Assembly (NCBI GenBank): GCA_002914805.1
Contig: JXTB01000020.1
Span: forward strand, 452,448 to 516,447
Length of the DNA: 64,000 bases
Origin: Parasponia andersonii
Taxonomy: Eukaryota; Streptophyta; Magnoliopsida; Rosales; Cannabaceae
Direction: 5' to 3'
The position numbers were made by a program, and so were the translations under genes. How positions within the stretch are numbered: the first letter of the stretch is position 1; the number at the start of each line of letters is the position of its first letter. The notes beneath the pieces were generated by a model. That model was not told where the DNA came from. It did no database searches and saw only the letters and a program-made list of their open reading frames with translations. Shown here one piece after another: positions 24,712 through 36,481 of the stretch.

Positions 24712-26580
24712 AAATTTTTCGGTCTAGGTTTTTATGTGTTTTATATCCTAATCAAGTTTGAACAATGCACAATCAAATTTTGATTATTTTTACTTTAACT
24801 CTTTGGTATTTGTTGTAGTTTCTATCAATTTTTTATAGAGCATTCTTTGTATTCGTTTTTCTTATTTATTTTCATTTTATGTCTTCTTAGTGCTTATGAG
24901 CACTAGAGGGATGGTTTTGATACAATTCCAACCTATACCCATAAGCTTGGAACTATTCCGATTAAAAATTGTCAGTTCATATAGAGGTACTTTTATTGGT
25001 GAGAAATATATGTATTTGATAGTAGAGCCACCAATAAAGCTACCAAAATTTAGGCAAGAGTGGGGCAACATGCTAGAACATATGTCTAGTTAGACTCATA
25101 AACTAAGTACAACAGGAAGAGCACAGTATGCCTAGAGGTACGACACTCTAACCTATTAGGCTAGCACAACACAAGATGCTGGCACATAGAAATTGCATGT
25201 TAGCAAGTCATATATATATAAAATATTTTTCAATTATTGTTTTTCCTATTTAATAGTATTTTTATTCCTTTTTTTTTTCTCGTGATATATTTTCTTTTTT
25301 GCTTATCCAAACTCAACTCTAATAACAAAAAGTGCACAATAACTTTATAATTTAAATGGACCAGAAAGTCTTGACACGTGACCAGATATGACATGGTACA
25401 AAAATACACCCTAACAGAACATGAGACACGTCAAACCATTGGCTAATGGGTCATGCAAGGTATTGATCTTTCACATTAAGAATAGTAGGGTACTACTTGA
25501 CACGACTAATAAGTAGAGATGGCAACAAGTCCGGTTTGGGGCGGGTATCCCATAATTGCCCAATTTATCTGTTTAAGTTGGCGGATCAGATTCAAGTATT
25601 ATCCGTACAGGAACTTGATAAAAAACTAAAAAAAATATTATTTGAATAATTGAAATAAAAAAAAATATGAATTTAAAAAGAAAAGAAATATAATGAAAAT
25701 ATCATATGCTAAAATTAGTAATACTTCAACAATACAACTTAATTTTTATATATACATATTTATTTATGTGTATGTTACATAAATTATATATATACCTAAT
25801 ATATATTTTTTAGTTTTTATGTAATCGGGATGAGTACATCTATATCCATACCGGCCCGTATTCGGATTGAGATTTTTACTTAGTACTCGTATCTGCTCAA
25901 TTTATTTAAATAATCAGGTATCACTTGTCCTATTACGGTTGAGTATCTACGAGTAAACAGATTGACGGTATAATTATCATGCTTGCTAACAGGTAGGCCA
26001 TAACTTATGACGCTCGAAATGGGTTTGTGCAAAGCTTTAGCGGGCCATGCCACACATTTGACAGCTCCAGCGATCCGTAACAAATAGGTTATATTTTAGT
26101 CAGCTCATTTGATTGAGCCAAAAACTAACGAGGATTATGTGCTAATGCATGTGCCGCTCCTTGGATTTGTGATTAATAAATCATTTGAGCATAGAACGGG
26201 GAGATTTGATTTATAAAAGAACTTTAACTATGAAATTAATTCATGCATCCATATGATGTACATACACCCAAGATGGAACCCTATGTTTGCTTTATAATGA
26301 AATATTAATTCTCGTGATCCAAACCCGTATATTAGGGGGGGGGGGGGGGGAGTAAAACAATTGCACAAACCTCAATTTTCTCATTTGTATAATAAAGTCA
26401 TGGAGTAATCCACGTTATTTTATATAATTTCTTGTAACTTACTTAAAGAGTCAAACTATCTTGTTCCAGTACTCCAAGTAATTAACATAATATCGATCTT
26501 AGAAGATAACATCAGATCTCAACACTTTGAGAGAAAAAAAAAAAAGACAAATAAATTCCAGCACTACTAGTATAAAGTAG
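24712..26580. other. Intergenic stretch downstream of plantacyanin
   Basis: No gene is supported. Overlapping opposite frames at 24877-25093 look like chance. At 25513-25555 a G-rich AGATGGCAACAAGTCCGG block resembles termini of some plant hAT-type non-autonomous elements, but no matching second end was found. A run of 16 G occupies 26335-26350. From about 26100 onward the sequence is duplicated at about 50320. Confidence 0.4.
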
Positions 26581-26582
26581 AT

Positions 26583-26588
26583 TTTATT
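26583..26588 (-). terminator. Candidate polyadenylation signal of plantacyanin
   Basis: AATAAA on the minus strand, 77 bp past the stop codon, in a T/A-rich setting usual for plant 3' ends. Confidence 0.4.
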
Positions 26589-26664
26589 TTAATCAATTAT
26601 TAGATAGAAATTATTGTCGAGAGTGTCGTACTGCTCGCTTTAACTATAGTAGTCTCCGTATTAG

Positions 26665-28183
26665 TTAAACTGCAGTTACGGCAATTTTCATCCCAAATTT
26701 TTTGCAGTGGTTAAGAACACTGCAAATGAAGTAGTTCTTTCCCTTCACCAACTTGATCTTAGCAATCCCATGATTATAAACTTTGGCACCCTTTCGAGCC
26801 GTGCAACTCTTGTAACCCGCCCTGTTAACGCGAACCACGTTGTGTCCTGGCCCGTATTTGAACACTGAATTCACAAATAATTGGGATGCACAATCTTAGT
26901 AAAATAAGATAAATTATCCTCTGCACAAACATTTGTTCAAGAAAAATAAGGCTGGGAAATTAATTGAGAAATGCAGCGTACGTAATGAATTGGAGTGCCA
27001 TGCCATAAGTAATTAAAAGAGGTGACCTAGTTTTCAACTTTATTAATTGCAATCGATTAATACTAATGGACTGTAAATGAAATGAAGAATGATATATAAT
27101 CTATCCACTTAGTAGTTAATTTGTATAAATTGATTGAAGATGTTTTGTACCCAACTTTGCCACCTTACATACATAACATAGGAGGATAATTGTAGCAAGA
27201 AAAGTCTTATAGCGATATTCTGGCTGTTTTGATTTGAGAAATAATCCTTTCAAATGCACCGAATTTGAACAAGATACACATTCTTTTCATGTTTATTTTT
27301 ATTTTTATCCTTTGAGTACCACTTTTAGGTCACCATTGCAATGCAAGATAATGATGGAATTGGATTGGATTAAATTAATGTATATGTATATGTATATGTA
27401 TATGAGAAAGATTGGATTAGATTAAAATAATCCATTCCGAAAATAATACTCTTAGAATATGATAATTTTATCCTCTTGAGAATTTAGGAATGGAAAAGAA
27501 TAGAAATTTGATTAAAATAATAGAATATTTTTTAAGTAGTTAAAAATGATACTTTCGAAATTAACATTTAAAAGTAGTAAAACCAGAAATAGTATTTATG
27601 AAATATTTTTTGATAAGTGATATTTTTGCAAATCATTTTTAAAAAATGACATACTCCAAAAATAAGTTTTAAAAGTGGTATTTTCAAACTTTATTTTTAA
27701 GTGGTATTTTTGTAAATACATTTTGAAAAATGATACTTTTACAAAATTGGGATTTAAAAATAGTATTTTTCTAAATAATCAAATCTCAAAATTTGTTAAT
27801 TAGTTAAAACAATGAAACATACGATCCTATCATGGCAAAAAATAACATACTAAATATAAGATAGGATTGGACTATAATTCTATCTTATAATATCCTATCT
27901 AATTTAATATAATATTTTAAAATAGTCCAATCATATATACGGAACAAAGCCTTAAAATATACAAAAGAAAAAATCATGGAAGAAAAGATTACTAACCAAG
28001 GGTGTCACCAGCGTTAAAAATCATTCCTTTAGGCGGCCACTTACGAACAATGCCAAAAGTCCAACCACCGGTACTGTCGCCGACAACGTAGGTGGCTGCA
28101 CGAGCCAAGTCCAAATGGCCGATTACCAACATCAACAACACCAAAGCCGCTGTGGGCATTGCATTGACTCTTCCCTGGGCCAT
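26665..28183 (-). CDS. Plantacyanin (basic blue copper protein), two exons
   Basis: Exon 1 is 28183-27997 and exon 2 is 26864-26665. The intron (27996-26865, 1132 bp) has GT...AG ends and splits a Val codon after residue 62. The product is 128 residues: a hydrophobic secretion signal (about 1-29, cleavage likely at ARA|ATY), then a phytocyanin domain. Predicted type-1 copper ligands are His70 (HNVV), Cys110 (NYFIC), His115 (NHC) and Met121 (GM), with a likely disulfide Cys83-Cys116. Family members are small secreted electron-transfer-type proteins of the cell wall. The His115-to-Met121 loop reads HCKKFGM, one residue longer than the HCxxGM I expect for plantacyanins. The length matches the family. 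There is no GPI or arabinogalactan tail, so plantacyanin fits better than uclacyanin or stellacyanin. A broken partial copy lies at 50856-51060. Confidence 0.88.
26865..27996 (-). other. Plantacyanin intron
   Basis: 1132 bp between donor G|GTTAGT and acceptor TTCAG|TG. It contains a short TATATG repeat (27379-27403) and a series of TAAAAATGATACTTTTGAAA-like short repeats at 27540-27770. The exon-proximal half (26865 to about 27095) is also present in the decayed copy at about 51060-51320. Confidence 0.8.
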
Positions 28184-29300
28184 GATTTTTTTCCCCCCTA
28201 AGCATCAAGCTTAATTAGTTAGATAATTAATATTAAAACAGACGACTACGAAAAAAAAAGGGTGATATTTGATAAATTTAGCCAAGGAAATAAGCCTTCT
28301 AATAATAAGTGATGGTCTAGATTTAGATATAGCTTTTCTTCATTGTATAAATGTTCCTGAAAACCTGTTTTGATGTTTGTTTAATAATTATAGAACATAC
28401 ATATATTTGGGTAAATTAATAATATGAATGAATTTAACTGATAAAAAGTTGATTGTTCCTTTCTTTTTTTCTTTTTGTAAAATAATATATATTAATTTTT
28501 TAGTAAAATGAAAAAATCCTCCACCACGTCTACGTACGTAAATTGAAAAAAGTTTTATAATGAACTAAAACCGACTCCCCAACAAAACCCTGAACATATC
28601 ATTTAGAGCCACCACAAGTAGAAAAATCTGTGGTTTATCAAAATGGTCAGATTAAACACAAGATGAAACTTGAATGAATTTAAAAAAAAAAAAAAAAGAA
28701 AAAGAAATGATTTGTATGGACCTTCAAGCACACGGTGTAAAGAAAATGAAAACGAAATTTGATCAGAAGAACGAAACTAAGGCACCCCCGTATGATGATT
28801 ACCGGCAATCAAGGAGGTTGTAAAGACACTGCAGCCGGTGCTCTAGGACTAGAGTTGCAGAAACTGGAAAGCAAATAAGGGATACTTGTGATGGGATTAA
28901 CTAACTGTATATGTTAAGTTGGATGAAAATAATACTAGATATCCCAACCTTTTATAGCCAAGTGATCAATGTGATCAGTTAACTATATTTTAAAGTTGCA
29001 AATGTCATTGACTCTAGATTAATATATAACAAGTTGTGTCTGACTAATTCATCAAGATGGACGCCTTATTAAGCAAATTAATTATAATTCAGAAACTAGA
29101 TTAACGTTTGAGAAGTGAAATAATATCTAATACCTTTTGAAAACGTATTTTATATGCGGTATTTGAAACTATACCCGAAACGTATTTTGGGTATGATACA
29201 CTAATATATCTCAGCCTTGTACAAATTTAAATCTGTATATGGACTCCTACACTCATCTATTAGTATGCGGTGCTTCTGAAGCCTATACATTTAAAAACCA
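28184..29300 (-). promoter_or_regulatory. Plantacyanin upstream region
   Basis: This is presumed to hold the promoter. A strong TATA-type box, CTATAAAAGG on the minus strand, lies at 28957-28948, about 765 bp before the start codon. That would imply a long leader or a 5' UTR intron. A/T-rich tracts are nearer the ATG. No other gene is visible in this stretch. Confidence 0.35.
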
Positions 29301-32300
29301 AGAATTCTAAAAACGCTAATGTTGGATTTAAATGATGTTTTCTTTGAGAAAATAGTGTGATTTATTTTGATTTGGATGGTTTTATGAAATGTTTGGGGGA
29401 TTTAATATATTTGAGAATATCTCTTAGCCGGTTGTATTTGAATTTTATGCAGGTTTAAAGTTTGGGATCGCTCTAAATGCAGATTTTATCTACACATTTT
29501 TTGAGAATGCAAAATGGTTTTAAGTAAACACTACATAGTTGTTTTAATTACTATTTTATCTTGCATGTGTCATAGGGTAGCAAATGGACACTAGTTTAGC
29601 ATCATGAATGAATTATAGTTGGTTATTACAACTTTGTCATTGAGAGTCTGTGAACATATATGGGGATCCTACTAGGTGGCCAGTACCCTAACTTTAGTGA
29701 GGAACCATAAACCTACTTAGAGACACTTCTTATTTACATATGATCGTGTAAGTGTCAATTCAAGGTATTTAGTTCACATAGTATTGAGGTTTACAATGGT
29801 TGGTGACGGGAGGATGAGAGCCGATGAGTACATATTTGACCAAAATTTCAATTAATTCCTCTACACTTTTCTTATTTTTTTTTTCTAGGTTTTTAATGTC
29901 GATTATTTGTTTATAAGTGTTTTGGAGGGAAAAAAAAGAATCAGAGTCAAAATCAAGCAAAAACAGAACAAATATCAAAACGCTGAAAAAATGAGCTTCA
30001 AAAGCCAACACAGTGGTGCTACAACCTTGAGTTGCAGCGCAAGCACTTAGGTAGGCTAAACTTAATTGACAGATTTTTGGCTCCACAAAGCTGGCAAGAC
30101 AAAGATCTCATATTGACTTTTTCAGCATGTGTTCAATTCTCCAACTTCGAGAAACTTCTCTATACCTTTCCTAAGGCCACCCCGACTATAAACGAGACTC
30201 TCGAGACCAGATGGGGATATACTTAGATTCTAAGATCCATAAAAACACATTAAGAATAAAGAAAGACAGAGAGAGAGAGAGGGGAAGAAGAGTTTAGTGG
30301 CCATTTGCAGCAATTCTCTTCCTTTCATCTTTCTTCTTTCTTTTGTTTTACTATTCTAGCACATTACATTCTCATTGTTCATTCTTGTATATTGATAGAT
30401 TAGGATCAAGGTTAGGTTGAGGATTATTTCAAAGCCCTAGACATGATTATTATGTGAATGTTTCAGATTTTAAATATATTGAGTATACATTCAAAGTTAT
30501 TCATGTTCTTCTATATTTAATTGCTAATAATTTTTATCTTGATTTATTTTGAATATACAATTAAATAGAGCTTCTTAGAGTTGAATGCTAGATTAGAGTC
30601 TTAGTTCGTCATTGTCCCAGTTTTATAATTACTAGTAGCAAATTATAGATTATTGAACTCTTGCCAAGTTCTTGATTGACTATAACGAAGAACATACTCT
30701 AGGTTAAAGATAATCCAAGTTTGTGTGATTATTACTTAGAATCAATCTATCTTTGTTAACTTAATGAGTTGATTAGATTAAACTATAAGAGCTTATTCGA
30801 AGTTATCTAATTGATAGAATCTAGATGAAATGTTTGTTTTATCTAGTAAAATCTTGTGTGCTCTCTATGGTTTGTAATTTTGATATGTAATTGATTATAC
30901 GATTTAGTAATTAACTAATATGATTGTCTAGCAGTAGAGAATGATCCTTTGACCTATTTTATTTTATTACTTTAGTTGTGTCATATCCCCTAATTTAAGT
31001 ATGCACCAAAGCTAGAAAATGTTTAATTTTTGTATTCATCTTCTAAAATAAAATGGAAAAAAGATCTGGTAATAATTTTTTTTAAATAAAAAGAAATATT
31101 TAAACTAAAAAAAATAACCTCTTATTAAAACATCGGAAACAAAAACTTAATACTCAAAATAACCTATAAAATAAAAATACTTCATTTTAATCCAAAAGCA
31201 AAACACAAGAAAATAAAACTTAAAGTCGATTAAAAACATCCTAATACCATTTAGGGATTCCACTGCTGCTGCCAACCAATCTCCAAAAATCTATTGCTTA
31301 TCTGAAAATTTTAAAAGAATGGGATAAGCTTACGCCCAGTAAGTAAATCTCATGCATGTGATAAATATCGTGTTTTATGAATAATGCATTTTAAGAATCA
31401 TAACTATGAAACTCTTCTTTGAAAAACATCTTAATCATAAACGTTACTATTTCATAAAACTTTCGTATTTGAGCTCAACATAATATAATGCCAAGTCTAT
31501 CAGAAGTGATGAGCCATAAACATAGTGTCATGATAAGCATATGACCTTGTAGCTATTCGGATCCCATATAGCTATCATACTATAATGGCTAGCATCGCAG
31601 TTTAAACATTTGTTCTTAACATGGTGACTGTAGATCTTTCAGTCAGGTGCACATACTCCTTTCAAGTACTTCACACATACTTAAATAAAAACATTATTCT
31701 TTGAACAAAATCTGGTTGTATAGTGCTTTAGAAAAATCATTCTTTGAAAATCATAATCTCTTGTGCAATTTATGCAATACTTGTGCATACTCATGTCATA
31801 ATTAATATGCAAACTGATATAGTATAGCATATAACAACATATCATAATGATCATAATAATATCACATAATAGCAAGTAAATTTACATATAAATACATAGG
31901 GTGAGATTTACTTACATCAAGTCCTTAGAAAAACTTTATAGTGAAATACCACACAACCAACCTTGTTGAAACTACGTGTCTCTTCTTTATCCTTTATTTT
32001 TTATTATTTATGCCAAAAAACAAATATTCATTATAAAAAAAATATTAACACATGTTATCATTGCTCTTAAGAAACATATTTTATATGTTTGAAAAATATC
32101 CATAACATAAAATAACATAATAATTTTCATAACAAAACCAAATCTATAAACATTCCGCAACCTTAGCATACTTAAATAATTTTAGATTCAACAATATAAT
32201 TCGGTTTATCCTACAAATTTGTATAACTAATTAAGAAATAAAACAAAGATCTAGAAAAATTATCAGAATTTATAAAAAATATTTAGTATATTTTTCATAA

Positions 32301-34231
32301 TTTTGAATCCAAATATTGTAACCCAGTAAAACTGTTAAACTGAAAACCAGTGTAAAATGATAGAAATTAATAGATTTTTTCTTAAATCAAAATAATCTAA
32401 AAATTTTTGGAAGTATTTTTAACATAATAAAAACATGTATAAAAATTATAAACTCCAAAATAGATTATTAGATAGCATTTTAAATTCATGAAATTCTACA
32501 TCAGGATTCATATCTGCACCAAAGTCAAAAATAATAAAGATTTCAAAAATTATATTTAATTGTAGAAATTTCCAAAAATCGTGAAAATATTTGAGAACCT
32601 AATCACACATTGATAAACGTCCAGTAAAAATTTGAAGTCGAAAAAATATCAATAGCATGGGTTTTTAATGTTAATAAACGAGAATATTAAGTCTGTCAGA
32701 TTCACTGATGTTAAGGACAATATAAATAAAAAATTTAATAACGAATACAAATAAACCCTTATGATCATAAAAATTTCCAGAATATAATTTAATATATAAA
32801 TAAACAAGTTGTTAAAATTTCAGGTTATAAAAAAAATCCTAACCCTATATGTCATAGATTGAATTTTGATTTAACAGTAGCAAAAACAATAAACTCAAAA
32901 AAATAGTGTTTTTAAATATTTATCTTCTTCTTGAAAATTGATGAAAACTAAGCAAAAGCTCTTGAAATCACAAATACTCTAAGGAACTATGAGAGAAAGA
33001 TAAGTAGAAAAATTTAGGAGGAGGCTTAATTGTATTTTCATGAGAGAGCATAATATATATAGGTTTTTGGCTTAGGATTTTTTTTTTTTAAAAACACTCA
33101 TCATCTCAACGTTTTTCTCTCTTTTTATTTTTTATTTTTTTTGTTAACCCACAGGTATAACTTAATGTTATACCTTATCATGTTATGGGAAACTTCCCTT
33201 TTTGTTACTTATTTTTTTTTTAATATAAGTATAAGTTAAATCATATCTATACATAAGTAGTAAAATAAATTAAAATCTATATAATAATTCATACAAATAA
33301 AGTAGTGGAAATTAAAAATTCACGTACTTCACACTTATTTAATAATAATAATAATAACAATAGACATACTTATTCGTATATACAATGTATACTTAATTAA
33401 AACTTAGGTATATATATATAAGTTTGTTATCAATTTATTTGGACTCTAAAAACAAACTAGACTAAGATTTAAACAACAATAATTATTAGAACAGTTCACT
33501 TAACTTAATAATAGACACAAATTAATTACATTATTATAACAATCACATATAAATGTAAAATTCATGAGAATTTATTTCTTATTAGGCACGTAGTCCAACT
33601 TGGCTTTCATATGTGTATTCCACTACAACCGTATTCACAAAAATTAAACTTTTTACTTATCATAATCATAGATTTAAAATACATGAAAAATAAAAATCAT
33701 ATTATAGGATAGACTTGATATTACAAGTTGATCCTTTGACCTATTTTGTTTTATTGTTTTGGTTATTTTATTTATTTTTAATTTTATTATTTTAATTCAT
33801 TATTATGAAAACCACATAAAAGCAATTCAGAACTAATAACTTAGCTATTAGACTAATTCCTTATGGGATTAATCCTTCTTGCTACTATACTAGATATTTC
33901 TAGATTTTTAATGCCATGTGACTAGATTAGTGAATAAGAAGAATATAAATTTAAATTTGGTAAGGTTATATGTTATGTGAAATATGATTAATTTTCATAT
34001 ATGATAGTTTTAATATTTTATGTTTTTCATAAATATGGATTATTACTAGATTCCAAATTATAAATATGGTCTTAGGAAATGTTCTTAGAATACTAACTAT
34101 GCATATGTTTTCTATACTAAATTGTTCACCAAAAAGCTAATTGCGTATCCTACTTGGCATTTTATGCTCATCCCTTTTATCTGCTACTCAAGTGGTGTTC
34201 AATGTGATTTATCAATTGCAGGCACATAGCT
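29300..34231 (+). repeat. Old LTR-like sequence, probably Ty3/gypsy
   Basis: No coding frame is convincing; frames at 29769-30226 are short and lack motifs. The stretch 30240-30978, resumed at 33731-34231, ends with a GAATGATCCTTTGACC block. This resembles the segment near the 3' end of long LTRs in Tat/Athila-like gypsy elements. An AG repeat (30264-30283) and C/T-rich leader (30310-30345) precede it. It is split by the solo LTR at 30979-33725, and element B inserted at its right part. The family assignment is tentative. Confidence 0.35.
30979..33725 (-). repeat. Solo LTR with perfect 5-bp target duplication
   Basis: A 2747-bp LTR read on the minus strand as TGTAATATCAAG...GGGGATATGACA, so it has TG...CA ends. 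It is flanked on both sides by AGTTG (30974-30978 and 33726-33730). No internal region, primer site or polypurine tract is present, so it arose by LTR-LTR recombination. It has a TATA-like stretch near 33050 and no open frames. This LTR is not the A/B/C/D family, since its ends and middle differ. Confidence 0.75.
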
Positions 34232-34236
34232 AGTAG

Positions 34237-36466
34237 TGTAAAAACCATGAATTTTGGAAGGGTAAAATGGTCATTTCACAATTTTCGGATCTAAAATAAT
34301 GGGGGAATTTTGAAATTGGATTTAAGTGAAAGAATTTTTAAAAAGCAAGGACTAAATGACAATTTTAAGGGACCAAATTGAAGAACGTCTCGAGTGAGGG
34401 AAGTAAATGCAAATTTTAAAACCCATTAAATGTGTGACAAATGCCACTCTCCATTTTTCTTTCTCCTTTCTCTCTCATCTTCTCCGACTCCCTCTGCTTA
34501 CAACGTGTGATGCCTAGCTGAGCTCCACCAAAGGCTCTTTAAGTCAAACCATGCTGCACCATTGCATGGGATCGACTCGGCATCCCTGAAAATGGTGCAT
34601 GTTAGAGCCATGTGGCCGTAGGGCACCTACATCACCCACGAAGCTATGCACTACCACTGTCTTTGAGTTATCGCCAATGACGATTTTGACACAAATAGAA
34701 CTAGAAATTGGGCTTGTTCGATTCGTCTCCTCATAAGCTTTCATTTGATATATGTCTCAACTCTTCATTTTGTCCCGTTCAAAAATTGCCATGTTAGATT
34801 GTTTAGAGTGTTATATTTTGAATATTGACTTTTCAATCTAACGATTAGATAATAAAATTAATGTCATATTTGTGATGTACTTAGATGGCTATGATTTTGT
34901 CTCGTTTTGCAGCCATACACTTGGTTTCAACCTGAGCCTGAATCGGTTAGGCTATATATCTAACCTAGCTAATTTTGGTGCTAGGAATTTAATGGTATGG
35001 TCTATTTCTTGATTTGAGACTCCATTGGAGAATTGAGCTTTCAAACAAGTGACTGAGGGTTCAAAAACGATCTCTGATCTTCCGAGCAATCGCTAAACAA
35101 CAACAAACGTACTCTATAGCATCGTAGCATGGTCTAGACACTCGCTTGAGATGGGTATTTGATTACTTAATTCTAAAATTATTTTTATTATGAATTTATA
35201 TATTTTGAATAAATATAGAATTTCATGAAATATTTTGTAAAAACATGTTTAAACCTAGTTTTCTGTCATTTGATATTTAAACTACATAGGAAGCATGTTA
35301 CTTTAGTTAGTATGCCATATATCTTATTTTAGATTTGTTTTCTGCAGGAATTCGATTTTATAGATTTTAATAAAAATGGCTATTATGATACCAAAATTTC
35401 TAGAAAATTCAAATTGAGAGAGAATTTAGTTTTGAGAACTAAACTTAGTTTAATTAAAATTATTGTATGGTCTATTTTGTGACTTTATGGAAAATGGTAC
35501 ATATTTTAATTCTTGTCATCCATATAGCATTGCTTGTAGTATTGTACTAACGCTGCCGATGGACTTACAGTACCCTATTTAGGGTGCTCGGTCTACATTA
35601 CATGCTCAAAATTACTAATTTATGTGGCTCGGACCACATTACATATTACAGTCATCTATTTGGGTAGCTCAGACTATATTGCATACTTACAGTCACAATT
35701 TTAGTAGCTCAAATAGCTCGTTGACTGCATTGCTTAGTATGTGCTTGACTTGAATAATATTTACTTGTTTTGAGATCATGTTTAACAATGGTTTGTAATA
35801 TTTGAACCTCTGGATGATGACTTTAATTAGATTTCTTGAAACTTATTTGAATATTTCACTGACTATGTAGAACTTTGGAAGTAAGTAGTTTATTGTGGAT
35901 AAAAACCTGTAATTAAATTTTTACTGAGCATTCGCATACTCATCCCTTTACTTCTCCTATTTTTAAGTATTTGTTATTTAGGATAGTTGTCTTAGTTGCT
36001 AGACAAGCTGCTTAGCTTGTGCTTACTGTCTTATACCTGTTCCTTGGTTAGTTCCTCCATCTTGCCCTTTTTCTCTCTATATTTAATTGTTTAACCAAGA
36101 TTTAGTTTATTTATTAGGTGGATGTACAAGGAGTATTAATTTAAGTACTTGGAATTATAATTAATTTTTGTAAACTATTTTAAATATTCGAACTCAAGAT
36201 TTCATTGAACTCATTTTATCAAAATTTATGATTTTTCAACAAGTTTCCAAATGAATCACTTAGAATTCTTCTTAAAATTTAGTAGAAGTTTTCTTGAGAA
36301 ATTATCACAAATGAGAGGATTTTTAGATATGGAATTTATAATATTTTGAGGACTAAGATAAAAATTCCAAGTACTTGATTTCTCTTAAATTTTTTAAACT
36401 CGATATTTAATTTAATTTTACTTAAAATTTACTAAAAGTCACAACTTTGGATTTTCAGTTACGACA
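34237..36466 (+). repeat. 5' LTR of element B
   Basis: 2230 bp, TGTAAAAACC...TTACGACA. It holds a C/T-rich leader (34440-34500) and a local tandem array at 35565-35730 of about 50-bp units of the type ACAGTCACTATTTGGGTAGC, each ending in GCTC(G/A)GACTACATT-like text. An ORF on the opposite strand (34544-34744) is not conserved as protein. Confidence 0.85.
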
Positions 36467-36469
36467 AAA

Positions 36470-36481
36470 TGGTATCGGAGC
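36470..36481 (+). other. Primer binding site of element B
   Basis: TGGTATCGGAGC, three bases after the LTR; one mismatch to the initiator-Met type site. Confidence 0.8.

Noticed and set aside
25502-25900. Possible hAT-type non-autonomous element (AGATGGCAACAAGTCCGG start)
   Set aside because: No matching inverted end and no 8-bp duplication found; left as a comment only.
29769-30226. Frames of 105 and 64 residues on opposite strands
   Set aside because: Low-complexity or motif-free, overlapping each other, and set in LTR-like repeat sequence.
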